From positions 2,666,001 through 2,730,000 of the forward strand of contig NZ_CP047355.1 of NCBI RefSeq assembly GCF_030408815.1: 64,000 nucleotides of DNA. The letters run 5' to 3'. A program made the position numbers and the translations under genes. This document shows, piece by piece, positions 1 through 14,287 of this stretch. This stretch comes from Corynebacterium freiburgense (GTDB lineage: Bacteria; Actinomycetota; Actinomycetes; Mycobacteriales; Mycobacteriaceae). The notes under the pieces were generated by a model, which was not told where the DNA came from, ran no database searches, and saw only the letters and a list, made by a program, of their open reading frames with translations. The number at the start of each line of letters is the position of its first letter. Within the stretch, counting starts at the first letter, position 1.

Positions 1-125
1 GCACTCGCTTCCAAACCAGATCGAACGGAATCCCCCAATGTAAGTGCAAAGGTGAGCATAAATACGCCGATCGCCACTGTAAAAATCGATGGGATTAGGC
101 CTCTAAGTTGTAGTTTTCCGAGCAT
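1..125 (-). CDS. ABC transporter permease, N-terminal fragment (FtsX/MacB-like)
   Basis: Reading leftward from an ATG at 125, the first 41 codons encode a short polar start (MLGKLQLRGL) and then a hydrophobic segment (IPSIFTVAIGVFMLTFALTL) followed by GDSVRSGLEAS. This is the usual beginning of an FtsX/MacB-type permease: one membrane helix leading into an extracytoplasmic domain. The gene runs off the left edge. Its ATG directly follows the TAA of the upstream ATPase, so the two are almost certainly one operon encoding an exporter or lipoprotein/antimicrobial-type transporter. The family call rests on context plus one helix only. Confidence 0.7.
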   Translation of the reverse strand, partial: MLGKLQLRGLIPSIFTVAIGVFMLTFALTLGDSVRSGLEAS

Positions 126-848
126 TTATTTGATCCGCCATGGAGATTGCTGCTGTGCCACAAAGTTTCCACCGAGGCCATCGTTAAGTATTTTGCCGTC
201 TTCAATTTCAATGATTCTTGAAGCCTGTTGCGCTACCACCGGATCGTGGGTCACCATTACCACTGTTTGACCTTGTGATCGAACGCCCTGAGCCAATACA
301 TCAATAAGGTTCCGGCTGGATTCCCTATCCAAAGCACCAGTGGGTTCATCTGCGAAAACCACCGTAGGTCTGCTTAAAAGCGCACGAGCGACCGCCACTC
401 GTTGTTGTTGACCACCAGATAGTTCTGCTGGTCTGTGGGATAATCGGTCCTTAATCCCCAGCTTTTCCACGAGGGCTTGCAAATATGATTCATCAACAGC
501 ACGCTTAGATAATCTCAAAGGGAGAATAATGTTTTCGCGGGCTGTCAGTGTGGGCAGCAAATTAAAGGCCTGGAAAATAAAGCCAATTTGCTCCCTACGG
601 ATCCTTGTTAATTCGGAATCTGGCAAGCCCGTAATTTCAGTTTCGCCAATCCAACAGCGCCCGGCAGTTGGCGTATCTAACCCCGCCAAACATTGCATAA
701 GTGTAGATTTTCCTGATCCAGATGGCCCCATTATTGCAACGAATTCGCCATATTGAATACCCATTGAAACATCATTAATGGCAGTGATATTTGAAGCTCC
801 AGAATAGTATTGTTTTACCAGGTTACGTGCGGTAACTGCGAAATTCAT
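126..848 (-). CDS. ABC transporter ATP-binding protein (MacB/LolD type)
   Basis: A 240-residue ATPase of normal family length. Walker A (GPSGSGKST) lies at about residues 41-49, the signature LSGGQQQRVA near 143-152 and Walker B with the following Glu (VVFADEPTGALD) near 163-174. The D-loop LD and switch His (VTHDP) follow. The FNLLPTLTARENI stretch is typical of the MacB/LolD/FtsE class, which energises FtsX-like permeases. The permease gene starts at the next base after its stop. It is transcribed leftward from a short region shared divergently with the broken hydrolase gene at 900. The substrate cannot be told from sequence. Confidence 0.93.
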   Translation of the reverse strand: MNFAVTARNLVKQYYSGASNITAINDVSMGIQYGEFVAIMGPSGSGKSTLMQCLAGLDTPTAGRCWIGETEITGLPDSELTRIRREQIGFIFQAFNLLPTLTARENIILPLRLSKRAVDESYLQALVEKLGIKDRLSHRPAELSGGQQQRVAVARALLSRPTVVFADEPTGALDRESSRNLIDVLAQGVRSQGQTVVMVTHDPVVAQQASRIIEIEDGKILNDGLGGNFVAQQQSPWRIK

Positions 849-899
849 TTTGGGTGTCCCTTCAAGTGAAAATAGGGGTGTAAATCAGGAAACACCCTG

Positions 900-2411
900 A
901 TGTATTCACATAGAGTTCTAATACACGCTATATCTATGCAATTTTTAACACGGCGACGCCAATACCTTGCCGCAGCTTTCGCGGCTTTGACACTTAGCTT
1001 AAACGGTATAAGCACTGCAACCGCAGCACCAACACAGATTTCATGGGAGCAATGCCCAGCCGAGGTCAATATTCAAAATGCTCAATGCGGGCGTATCGAC
1101 GTCCCCATGAATTACGCCAACCACTCAGGTAAACGCATTGACGTGGGATTGGTAAAATTACCAGCAAAACAGCAAAGTAGAGGATCGCTATTTTTCAATC
1201 CGGGTGGCCCCGGCGGCAGTGTCTACGATGTTCTTGACGCAAACTCTTTGATTCCAGTCACTTGGCCGGAAGAAATACGTAAAGAATAGGACATTATTGC
1301 AGTTCAACCGCGTGGTCTTGAAGGTTCTACACCACTAGAATGCGAAATTCCTGCCGATCAATCCCTAATAGGACTAATAAATTTCGGCGGAAAGCTCAAG
1401 GAAACCTGTGACCAAAACATTCCTGGCTATACCGACAATATCAATACAGAAACCACCGCACATGATTGGGATGAAGTGCGCAAAGCACTAGGCGAGGAAA
1501 AAATTTCTTTATTAGGAACATCGTACGGTACGTACCTTGCATCTATGTATGCAACCAAATTTCCAAATAATACGGATAAAGTGATACTTGATTCTGGTTA
1601 CAACGTAGACGCGGATACTACCGAGCAGCTTCGGGGCTTCGATGAAGCCATGGCTGATTTTCTCACATGGGTGGCCCGACATGATGCGACCTACCACCTA
1701 GGCACCACCCCGGAAGCCGTATATGCAAGATGGTCACAACGCATTACGGATGAAACTGGTGCAAGTCCAACTATCACCCCACCAAACGCAACAAACCTCG
1801 AGCGAGTTAGCACAGATCTCAAAGGGCTTTGGACCCAAATCACGAGTGGTGGAGGTAATCAAGTGAATTCGCCAACACTACTGCTCACCCAGGTATATCT
1901 TGGGATTCCTACCGAATGGCCAAAACTTGCAAAAACTATTGCGAGCCCAGAACCAACGGTGCTACCGGAATCGCTCCAAACATTTGAAATGGCACCTATG
2001 GCACCAATCGTTATATGTAATGACCGCAACGTACCAATACGCCCCACCCACCTTGCGTCCGGGATGTGGTCCCAAATCACCGGACACCCTTACGCCACCA
2101 TTCACCTCATAGCCAGCGGCGTCCTCTGTGCAGGCGCAGAAACCAAACAACCGGCGCCAGCTATTTCAGGTGAAAAACTGGCTATAAAACCTTTGCAGAT
2201 TCAGGGCACCCGTGACCCTAATACTCCGTATTGGAATTTCCAAGATATGGCCCAGGCAATGCAAAGTCATGTTCTTACCGTTGAAGGACCAGGACACGTA
2301 CAAGGCCTTACGGGAAATAAAGAACTCAATAAAATCATTGGCGAATACTTGCGCACAGGGAGCACAACTGAAACTAAGATCGCTGGGATTGATCCTAAGC
2401 CGGAACCCTAG
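900..2411 (+). pseudogene. secreted alpha/beta hydrolase (tripeptidyl aminopeptidase-like), interrupted by an amber stop
   Basis: One reading frame runs from ATG 900 to TAG 2411 except for a single in-frame TAG at 1287-1289. Both halves are well conserved. An AGGA sits about 8 bases before ATG 900; a second ATG at 936 gives a more compact signal peptide (FLTRRRQYLAAAFAALTLSL then ATAAP). The first half ends just before the strand continuing DIIAVQPRGLEGSTPLEC. The second half carries the nucleophile elbow GTSYGTY, the acid loop GTRDPNTPY and the His loop GPGHVQG, and a TAP-like C-terminal region. The stop replaces the residue before DIIAV, usually Tyr or Phe in this family, so one base change explains it. 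A second-half product from ATG 1476 would lack the signal peptide. Readthrough or a sequencing error cannot be excluded. Its stop shares the palindrome CTAG with the stop of the convergent permease gene. Confidence 0.8.
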
Positions 2412-3166
2412 GCATCCCGCAAACGCACTGCAATTAAACCGAGAATAAATAGTACCGCAGCCCAAGCAATAAAATAGTACAGAGATCCGGTGTAATCCCA
2501 TGAAGTGTGTGTCAGGCCGGCCCTATTTACAAATGCTTCAAGGTTTGAAAACGGCCCATGATTAGCAATCTTGGGCCCGTGTTTAGGCAAAAAGTACAAG
2601 CCTTTTTCCAAGCCAAGGAACCATGCCAACATAATGGCAATTGCACCTGCTGTCTGGCGAACTAGCATTGCAACCCCCATACAGATACTCACCACAAGAA
2701 AGACAATTAGGGGGTAAACCCACATCATGCGGAGCAGGTTTGTATCATTCCAAATATCTATTTGAGCGCTAAGTTCTGCGCCTCCCGTAAGCTTGGCCAA
2801 ATAGAAGCCCGCTAAGAGTGTAAAAAACGTAAGCAGTATTGCGATCACGCTATATAAAAACCATTTACATAGCATGACAAGAATTCGCTGTGGCGTAGCC
2901 GCAAATGTGACACTAATGCTATTGTGACGGTATTCGGAAGTGACAACCATAATCGACTGGATAATGATTACCAGCATCCCGAAATAATAGATTCCCATAG
3001 GCAGGAGGGTGACTTCAATATAACCGCCTTCGGTTTGGTTAGCACTCCAGCCAGCAAGACCAGGAAGAAGCAATCCAAGCGCAATAAAAACCCCTGAGGT
3101 CCAGAAAAGCGCTTTTGTGGTGCGAAGCTTAATCCATTCGGATCGAATCGTAAAGAAAGGATTCAC
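2408..3166 (-). CDS. ABC-2 type transporter permease
   Basis: A 252-residue polytopic membrane protein with about six hydrophobic segments (for example ALFWTSGVFIALGLLLPGL near the N-terminus and LYYFIAWAAVLFILGLIAV at the C-terminus). The N-terminal RSEWIKLRTTKALFW motif is typical of ABC-2 permeases paired with BcrA-like ATPases. The start is a GTG at 3166, four bases after the TAA of the ATPase gene, with a purine-rich AAAGGGGCGG upstream. It forms the membrane half of an exporter with the preceding gene; substrate unknown. Confidence 0.88.
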   Translation of the reverse strand: MNPFFTIRSEWIKLRTTKALFWTSGVFIALGLLLPGLAGWSANQTEGGYIEVTLLPMGIYYFGMLVIIIQSIMVVTSEYRHNSISVTFAATPQRILVMLCKWFLYSVIAILLTFFTLLAGFYLAKLTGGAELSAQIDIWNDTNLLRMMWVYPLIVFLVVSICMGVAMLVRQTAGAIAIMLAWFLGLEKGLYFLPKHGPKIANHGPFSNLEAFVNRAGLTHTSWDYTGSLYYFIAWAAVLFILGLIAVRLRDA

Positions 3167-3169
3167 CTG

Positions 3170-4096
3170 TTACCGCCCCTTTGCCTGATATTCAACAGCA
3201 TGACCAGTCATTGTCATAAATGCGTCTTCAAGTGAGGCTTTTCGCTCCGAAAGCTCTCTAATATTAATTTGGGTCGAATACGCTAAATCCCCAATATAAT
3301 CAATTTCTTGGTCTTTAATAACAAATACCAGACGACCTTCCGCATCCTTTTCTTGTTCAAATTCCACGCCTTCATCAGTAAGCACGCCCTCAAACTCTGT
3401 AATATGAGGCGTGCGCACAAGCACGGAAGTTTGGGAAGAGTGTTTAATAAAGTCATAGGTCGAGGAATCTGCTACTAATTGGCCTCGCCCAATCACAATA
3501 AGATGATCCGCAGTTAAGGACATCTCTGAAAGCATGTGCGAACTCACCATAACGGTACGCCCCTCGGCAGCCAACCCTTTCAGGAAGTTCCGAACCCACC
3601 GAATGCCTTCAGGATCAAGGCCATTTACCGGTTCATCCAGCAAAAGGATTCCGGGATCGCCAAGAAGTGCTGTAGCTAGGCCAAGACGCTGGCCCATACC
3701 AAGGGAAAATTTACCGGCTTTTTTACCAGCTACTCCGGAGAGTCCAACTAGACCAAGTACTTCATCAACTCGACGTTTCGGAATACCATTCGAAGCAGCG
3801 ACCCATTTTAAATGGTTGGCGGCAGTGCGGTTAGGGTGCACTGCCTTCGCATCCAACAGCGCACCTACTTCATTCAGTGGATTACGTAGGCTGCGATACT
3901 TTTTACCATTAATAAGTGCAGTGCCCGCGCTCGGCCGGTCTAACCCAAGAATCATGCGCATAGTAGTGGATTTACCTGCACCGTTGGGCCCTAAAAAGCC
4001 AGTGACAATCCCTGGTTTCACAGCGAAACTCAGGTTGTCTACGGCCCGCACCCGGCCGTATTGCTTTGTGAGCCCTTTGACTTCGATCATGCACAC
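3170..4096 (-). CDS. ABC transporter ATP-binding protein (BcrA/NatA type)
   Basis: A 308-residue ATPase with Walker A (GPNGAGKST) near residue 38, signature SLGMGQRLGLA near 141 and Walker B (GILLLDEPVNGLDPEG) near 160, followed by the switch His in SSHML. The extra roughly 80-residue C-terminal domain is normal for drug/lantibiotic-export ATPases. Start may be the first ATG or the Met two codons on (MIEVKGLTKQYG). It lies only 23 bases downstream of thiG on the same strand, so it may be cotranscribed with the thiamine genes even though its function looks unrelated; related gene clusters often carry thiF at this place. Confidence 0.92.
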   Translation of the reverse strand: MCMIEVKGLTKQYGRVRAVDNLSFAVKPGIVTGFLGPNGAGKSTTMRMILGLDRPSAGTALINGKKYRSLRNPLNEVGALLDAKAVHPNRTAANHLKWVAASNGIPKRRVDEVLGLVGLSGVAGKKAGKFSLGMGQRLGLATALLGDPGILLLDEPVNGLDPEGIRWVRNFLKGLAAEGRTVMVSSHMLSEMSLTADHLIVIGRGQLVADSSTYDFIKHSSQTSVLVRTPHITEFEGVLTDEGVEFEQEKDAEGRLVFVIKDQEIDYIGDLAYSTQINIRELSERKASLEDAFMTMTGHAVEYQAKGR

Positions 4097-4119
4097 TAGT
4101 GTGGCACATAAGGGATCTA

Positions 4120-5070
<951 letters not shown>

Positions 5071-5071
<1 letters not shown>

Positions 5072-6126
5072 TATTGCTCCACTTTCTCAAAGCGGTGTGG
5101 GTCTGTTAGGCGCATAATTGGCAGAGGTTCCCCTGCGATTTCAGCCAGCACCGCATCAGCCGTAAGCGCCGACAATAGAATACCGTTTCGACCATGCCCA
5201 CAGGCGGCAATAATACGATCATCAACAGCGCCAATATATGGTTTATTATCGGGAGAATATGGTCGCAGTCCGGCAATAACCTCGTCGAATGCGTAATCTT
5301 CAATGCCTGGGAAGATAAGTGCGGCGTCGTCAAGCAATTGACGAACACCCCCAGCTGTGGGCTCCACATCATGCCCCTGCTCATACTCAGTTGCACCAAC
5401 CGCAAGACCCCAATCCCGTGGAACTAAATACACCGAACGCCCATGTACACGTGCACGAATAGTACGGCGTGGTGGTTCCTGTGAAGACGCCCGCCGACGC
5501 AGACGTAAAACCTCACCTTTTACCTCTCGAATGGGTAGCCCAATAAGTTTTTCAGAACCTGCACCAGCAGCAACTACAACCCTCTCCCCCGGAACTTCAT
5601 GAATATCCTCAACCACAGTGCGAACCCAGTCCACACCGAGGTTATTGCAACCACGTGCAAGAGAAGTCATTGCAATACGATTATCCACTGCATGTTCATC
5701 ATCACATACAATTCCGCCACGCAATCCACGACGTAAACTCGGTTCAATTACCCGCAATTCGCGTCGCGTAACTGTGCGGAAAGCATCTGGATAATACCCA
5801 GCTACAAATTCCCTAATCGTGGCAATTTCAGCAGCATCAGCCTCATCTACACCGGTAACTAATGTCCCTTCGCCGGTAAACATATCGCCACCTAATTCGG
5901 CCCCCATATGTAACCAACTATCCAGCGCAGCAACGCCCAGGAATAACATATCCTGCTCTCCCGGCCAAGCCTCCGTGTATGCGCCGAGCATGCCACCAGC
6001 GACCCAGCCCGCGCCATCAGTACCTGGCATTTCGGGCGCATATATTGTCACCTTGCATCCTGCACTTGCCAGTCGGTATGCACAGGCCAAGCCGACAATT
6101 GAACCGCCAATGACACTTATGTTCAC
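5071..6126 (-). CDS. thiO: glycine oxidase ThiO
   Basis: A FAD-dependent amine oxidase of 351 residues that oxidises glycine to the imine used by ThiG. The N-terminal dinucleotide-binding motif is VIGGSIVGLACAYRLASAG, followed by GAGWVAGGMLG. The C-terminal part has GLRPYSPDNKPYIG and the FAD-contacting GHGRNGILLSALTADAV. The start is a GTG at 6126, preceded by an AAGGAGGG ribosome-binding site inside the end of thiE; GTGA overlaps the thiE stop. Confidence 0.93.
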
Positions 6127-6827
6127 TGTCCCTCCTTAATTGAATGATTGATTGCTGCTAAAAGTTCTGTTACCGCAACCCCTGGATCGGGAGCTTCAGT
6201 AATGGCCCGAACAACCACAATACGCCTTGCACCTGCAGCGATTGTGGAACCGACACTCCCTTTATTTATTCCCCCAATAGCAAACCAAGGTTTAAACACT
6301 GTTTGGTTTTGCACACTTTGTTTTTCTTTTTCTGCAGCAACCCGAACTAAATCTAATCCCACCGCAGCCCGCCCCGGTTTTGTAGGTGTAGACCATACCG
6401 GGCCAGTACAAAAATAATCTACACATGGGTCCGCTAGTGCAACATCAATATCCGAAGCTGTATGGCAGGATTTTCCAATAATTACATCTGGCCCTAGTAT
6501 CTCCCGGGCAAATAGTGGAGGTAAGTCTTTCTGACCAATATGGAATACATCCGACTTTGCCGCATAAGCAATATCGGCGCGATCATTAACGGCCATGAGT
6601 TTGCCATAGCGCTGACATACTTCCCGTAGCGCACTAAGAAATTCCAATTCTTGGCCCGCTTCCATCGCACCAAATTCGTGTACCCCTGGAGAATTTTTAT
6701 CCCGAAGTTGAATAATATCCACTCCTGCAGCACACGCTTGTTCAGCAAGTTCTACAAGCCCACGTGGGTTATTTCCATACACATGACGCCGAGCATCGGT
6801 GACCAAATACAATGTTGCGGAGTCCAT
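6123..6827 (-). CDS. thiE: thiamine-phosphate synthase ThiE
   Basis: ThiE couples the pyrimidine diphosphate and thiazole phosphate to give thiamine phosphate. The 234-residue protein shows the TIM-barrel landmarks IIQLRDKN, VNDRADIA, HIGQKDLPP, IGKSCHT, YFCTGPVWSTPTKPG and WFAIGGIN. ATG 6827 faces the divergent glnX start with only 40 bases between them. No Thi-box (TPP riboswitch) can fit or is seen in this short gap, so regulation, if any, must be transcriptional or the leader lies inside glnX. Confidence 0.94.
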   Translation of the reverse strand: MDSATLYLVTDARRHVYGNNPRGLVELAEQACAAGVDIIQLRDKNSPGVHEFGAMEAGQELEFLSALREVCQRYGKLMAVNDRADIAYAAKSDVFHIGQKDLPPLFAREILGPDVIIGKSCHTASDIDVALADPCVDYFCTGPVWSTPTKPGRAAVGLDLVRVAAEKEKQSVQNQTVFKPWFAIGGINKGSVGSTIAAGARRIVVVRAITEAPDPGVAVTELLAAINHSIKEGQ

Positions 6828-6867
6828 GAGTCACCAGCCTAGTGCCCTTGACGGGTATTCTGAAGCA

Positions 6868-8207
6868 ATGAGCACCCCCGTCACTCATGATCATTGGCTT
6901 GATGCGGTGGGATCACACGAGCCCTCCAAACGTCAGCGCGCCTTTGCTATTGTGCGACGTTGGCTAGATAGTTTCGGATTTATCTCCACATCTCCAGGAA
7001 AACTTGTGGCCGCAACTGTACTGGTCAGCATAGGAATTTTCGCCGCCGGCTATTCCATGTCAGTGTCTTCGGATGAACGGCAGCAAGCACTGGATACGCT
7101 CATAACCAATACCGAACCTATGGCCTATGCCTCACATAGTGTGTATTCCTCATTATCAATAGCGGACACCACAGCCGCTACTGGTTTTGTTCAAGCTGGC
7201 GTCGAAGACCCCGCAAACCGGGAACGTTATTCAGAAGCTATTCGCCTTGCAAGTGTTTCCTTAGCTGAAGCCGCAGCCAAACAAAATGAAGATACTGCAC
7301 CACTTATTCTCACTGTGCAGCAACACTTACCAGTGTATACCGGGCTGGTAGAGGCAGCTCGGGCAAATAATCGAGTTGGAAATCCGGTGGGTGCTGCATA
7401 TATGGCGGAAGCTTCCGCATTAATGCGGGAACAAATCCTGCCCGCAGCCTCCACATTGTATTTAAAAACCTCCGATGAAATGGCCACCCAACAGGAACAG
7501 CTAACCCGTGTTCAATGGATTCCCATTTCAGGATTAGTTGCTGCGGTGATTTTGCTGGTGATTATTCAATGGTGGCTGTTTACTATGACACGACGTCGGC
7601 TGAATATTGGGTTTGTAGTGGCAACCGTATTAATGGTGGCTGCAACGGCGTGGGTTGGTACAGCGAATTGGATGAATTGGAGTGCAGGATCGGCCGCTTA
7701 TAAACAGGCTTCGGGACCACTGTTTTCACTTACCAATGCGCGAATCCAGGCACAGAAAGCACGCACTGAGGAAACGCTGGCACTAGTCCACCGCCAAAAT
7801 TTGGATCCCTCCGATAGTACGTTTGTACAAGCCTCCAAACGGGTAAGTGAAGCGCTTGATGAATTTGAACAAAGCTCCCTAAACGAGCAGGTGTCCGATG
7901 CAAATACCCTCGCCACAGCACGCACAAATTTAGAGTCCTGGACTAAACACCATCGCTCGCTTCTCGACGCCCAGCGCACAGGAGATCATCAAGCTGCGGT
8001 ATTGCACACCTCCGGCAAACCTTCATCATTCGATGCGCTCGATCAAAGCCTAGCGGCACTTATGGGGAAAGCACGAACATCACTACGCTCGTATATTAGT
8101 GAAGGACTTTCGGCTACCCGGCTGGTTGCCACTCCGGTGCTGATTCTTTCACTACTTTCCGTATTTGCAGTATGGATCGGTATCCGACCAAGGTTCCAGG
8201 AGTACCT

Positions 8208-8211
<4 letters not shown>
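6868..8211 (+). CDS. glnX: GlnX, membrane transducer of the GlnH-PknG glutamate-sensing pathway
   Basis: A 447-residue membrane protein. A first helix (AATVLVSIGIFAAGYSMSV) is followed by a largely helical extracytoplasmic region, two adjacent helices in the middle (SGLVAAVILLVIIQWWL and GFVVATVLMVAATAWV), a second helical region and a last helix (LVATPVLILSLLSVFAVWIG). It was identified by position immediately before glnH and pknG, the order seen in corynebacteria and mycobacteria, where GlnX is proposed to relay GlnH ligand binding to PknG. An upstream in-frame ATG at 6826 is possible but would overlap the thiE start. Its TGA overlaps the glnH ATG (ATGA). Confidence 0.88.
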
Positions 8212-11473
<3,262 letters not shown>

Positions 11474-11499
11474 CAGCGCGCGTTCAGTCTTAAAACCGC

Positions 11500-12711
11500 C
11501 TAGGACTCAGTTTTGGTAGCGAGCTTCATTGCTTTACGGGCAATAGCAAGCTCCTCATTCGTCGGAATTACGAATACCTTGATTTGCGAATCATCCGTGG
11601 ATATTTCTCGTGCACCGTCGTTTGGCAGTGCATTTCGCTCCGGATCAATCTTGATGCCAAAACCTTCCAGACCAGCAAGTGCATCCGCACGAACATTAGG
11701 GGCATTCTCCCCTACACCAGCAGTAAAAGTAATAGCATTTACTCGACCAAGGGCAATCATATAGGAACCAATATAACGCCGTAATTGGTGGATATAGACG
11801 TTATAAGCCAACCAAGCGTCTTGGTTTTCCTGCTCGATAAGCTGACTTAATTCCCGGAAATCATTCACACCTGAAATGCCTTTTACACCGGATTGTCGGT
11901 TCAAAAGCGCATCAATTTCATCAATGCTCATTCCTGCACTGCGATGAAGATGGAACACAATCCCTGGATCAATGTCACCAGAACGAGTTCCCATAACCAA
12001 GCCTGCAAGCGGCGTCATCCCCATAGATGTATCGATCGCTTTGCCACCCCGAATCGCCGCAGCTGAAGCACCATTACCCAAGTGCAGCGTGATTTGGTTG
12101 ACTGCTTCCGCTGGCATATCAAGCAGCGGCGGCACATGCTGCGAAACATACTCATGGCTAGTTCCATGGAAACCATATCTACGCACCCCATGAACTGCTG
12201 CTACCTCTGCATTGATCGCATACAATGCCGCAGCTGGAGGCATTGAATGGAAGAAACCAGTATCAAAAACTGCCACATGGGGCACATCAGGCAGAATTGC
12301 ACGGGCAACTTCAATACCGTCGATATTGGCCGGATTATGCAATGGAGCCAATGGAATAAGATCCCGAATCATATTTAAGATCTCATTGGTAATAATCTCT
12401 GGCTGGGAGAACAGGATCCCACCATGGACTACACGGTGACCAACCGCCGCAATCTCCACATTTGATGGGCCACAGCCATGCTCTGTCATAAGCTGAAACG
12501 CCATTGCCAAACCAATAGAATGATCTGGAATCGGAGCTTGCTTTACATACTTTTCACCATCAAATTTCAAGGTGACATTGCCTAGTGGCTCTCCAATTTG
12601 CTCCACTAAACCAGAGGCAAATGGTTCATCGGTGGCGTGCTTTTTAGGATCAACGAGCTGAAATTTAATGGAGGAAGAACCAGAATTCAGCACCAAAACC
12701 AAGGCAGACAT
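11500..12711 (-). CDS. ackA: acetate kinase AckA
   Basis: A 403-residue acetate kinase interconverting acetate + ATP and acetyl phosphate. Signatures: N-terminal [16 protein letters not shown], the GHRVVHGG motif near residue 90, [13 protein letters not shown], and [12 protein letters not shown]. The ATG directly follows the pta TAA, and a GGAGG for ackA lies inside the end of pta, so the two form one operon. It converges with pknG, leaving 26 bases between the stops. Confidence 0.97.
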   Translation of the reverse strand: MSALVLVLNSGSSSIKFQLVDPKKHATDEPFASGLVEQIGEPLGNVTLKFDGEKYVKQAPIPDHSIGLAMAFQLMTEHGCGPSNVEIAAVGHRVVHGGILFSQPEIITNEILNMIRDLIPLAPLHNPANIDGIEVARAILPDVPHVAVFDTGFFHSMPPAAALYAINAEVAAVHGVRRYGFHGTSHEYVSQHVPPLLDMPAEAVNQITLHLGNGASAAAIRGGKAIDTSMGMTPLAGLVMGTRSGDIDPGIVFHLHRSAGMSIDEIDALLNRQSGVKGISGVNDFRELSQLIEQENQDAWLAYNVYIHQLRRYIGSYMIALGRVNAITFTAGVGENAPNVRADALAGLEGFGIKIDPERNALPNDGAREISTDDSQIKVFVIPTNEELAIARKAMKLATKTES

Positions 12712-14055
12712 TTACTTGCCTCCAGCTTGGATCGCAGTAATAGCAACAGTATTTACAATATCTGGAACCGTTGCACCACGGGACAAGTCATTCACGGGTT
12801 TATTTAAACCTTGCAAAATTGGGCCGACTGCCAGTGCATGGCCAGTTCGTTGCGCAGTCTTATATCCAATATTTCCAGCTTCCAGATCCGGGAAAATAAA
12901 CACATTTGCGTGGCCAGCAACCTTAGACTCAGGCATTTTCTTCGCTGCAACACCAGGATCACATGCGGCGTCGAACTGGAGGGGGCCGTCGACAAGCACT
13001 TCTGGATCGAGTTTATGCGCTGCTTCAACTGCCGCAGTCGCGCGGTCTACATCAGGACCGGTGCCAGAAGTTCCCGTGGAATAACTCAAGATTGCGACGC
13101 GTGGATCAATACCAAATTGGGAGGCAGTACGAGCCGAGACCACCGCGATTTCACCCAATTGCTCTGCAGTGGGATTTGGGTTAACAGCACAGTCACCGAA
13201 AGCCCAAAGGCGACCACGCATCACCATAAGGAAAATCGAGGAAACCACTGAAGTCCCAGGTGAAGTCTTAATAATCTGGAAACTTGGTTTAATCGTGTGA
13301 GCGGTAGTGTGAGCGGCCCCCGAAACCATGCCATCGGCCATGCCTTTGTGAATCATCATGGTCGCGTAGTAGGAAATATCCTTCATCGTCTCACGGGCTT
13401 CCTCAATAGTCATGCCCTTGGACTTACGGAGCTCCGCAAATTCTTGCGCAAACTCTTCCGCACGTGGATCCGTTAAAGGATCAGAAAGATGAGCTTTTGA
13501 TATGTCGAGCCCCAGTTCAGTTGCACGAGCAGTTACTTCCGCTGGCACACCAAGGATAGTTAATTCGCAAACATCCTTGGCCAATAGCTGATGCGCCGCC
13601 TGCAGAATTCGATCGTCATCCCCCTCAGGCAAGACAATATGAGCCTTGGTCTTTTTAGCTTTTTCCAACAACCAATGCTCAAAAACAACAGCACTCATAA
13701 CCTGCTCTGCTTCCGCACCTGCGGTCTTAGCCGCCAATTCGGCAGGATCATTCCCAACCCCAGCAACTACCGCACCTAAAGACTCAGCCTCCCTTACTGT
13801 TAGATCAACCGCTAAACCCGGTTCACCCAGAATAGCCAGTGGGACACCCAACGCTGCACCACATTGGGCATCAAAATTAAGATTTCCGGTACCTAAGTAT
13901 ACCACCGCTTCGCTGGCTGCATCTGCAACTACATCGGAAATTTCGGCACTACCTCGAACAAGCGGACGGACCGGCAAACCAAATGGCTGGGCGTCTTCTG
14001 GATCCAAACTACGACCTAGGGCCGAAAGTAAAATGGAGCGAGCGAGATTAGTCAC
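12712..14055 (-). CDS. pta: phosphate acetyltransferase Pta
   Basis: Converts acetyl-CoA and phosphate to acetyl phosphate; with AckA it serves acetate production or, in corynebacteria, mainly acetate activation. The 447-residue protein has a shortened N-terminal domain (about 115 residues) and a complete C-terminal PTA_PTB domain (HIVLPEGDDDRILQAA, MADGMVSGAAHTTAHTIKPS, SYSTGTSGTGPDVD, GPLQFDAACDP). The start chosen is GTG 14055, with GAAAGGA six bases upstream; a start at 14088 would add 11 residues ahead of this ribosome-binding site. The region upstream may carry RamA/RamB-type control as in C. glutamicum, but I see no clear site. Confidence 0.93.
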   Translation of the reverse strand: MTNLARSILLSALGRSLDPEDAQPFGLPVRPLVRGSAEISDVVADAASEAVVYLGTGNLNFDAQCGAALGVPLAILGEPGLAVDLTVREAESLGAVVAGVGNDPAELAAKTAGAEAEQVMSAVVFEHWLLEKAKKTKAHIVLPEGDDDRILQAAHQLLAKDVCELTILGVPAEVTARATELGLDISKAHLSDPLTDPRAEEFAQEFAELRKSKGMTIEEARETMKDISYYATMMIHKGMADGMVSGAAHTTAHTIKPSFQIIKTSPGTSVVSSIFLMVMRGRLWAFGDCAVNPNPTAEQLGEIAVVSARTASQFGIDPRVAILSYSTGTSGTGPDVDRATAAVEAAHKLDPEVLVDGPLQFDAACDPGVAAKKMPESKVAGHANVFIFPDLEAGNIGYKTAQRTGHALAVGPILQGLNKPVNDLSRGATVPDIVNTVAITAIQAGGK

Positions 14056-14287
14056 CAGAGGTCCTTTCCATAAGATTGTGAGTAGCAAGCATAAAAGAGC
14101 TACATGTGATTCGCCCCATAAGCTTAGCGGAGTGAACTCACATTAGGCATACCTCGGCATATAAACAATGCAAGAAAAACCTGCTGCCGTTATATGAAGG
14201 CTATACAAAAGCGGCCGGTGGTAATAGTTGTGAGCAGTGATCTACTGGCCGGTACTCGAAGTGAACCTGCTCCTGAAAGTTAGACCA
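14056..14287. other. intergenic region upstream of pta
   Basis: No gene is supported here. It should hold the leftward pta-ackA promoter. A TTAGGCATACCT string near 14144 only weakly resembles half of a DtxR box and is not called. The sequence then grades into the repeat element. Confidence 0.5.

Noticed and set aside
6828-6867. TPP riboswitch upstream of thiE
   Set aside because: The gap is only 40 bases and lacks the conserved CTGAGA and ACCTGA elements.
14140-14165. DtxR/iron box before pta
   Set aside because: TTAGGCATACCT matches only one half of the consensus and the other half is absent.
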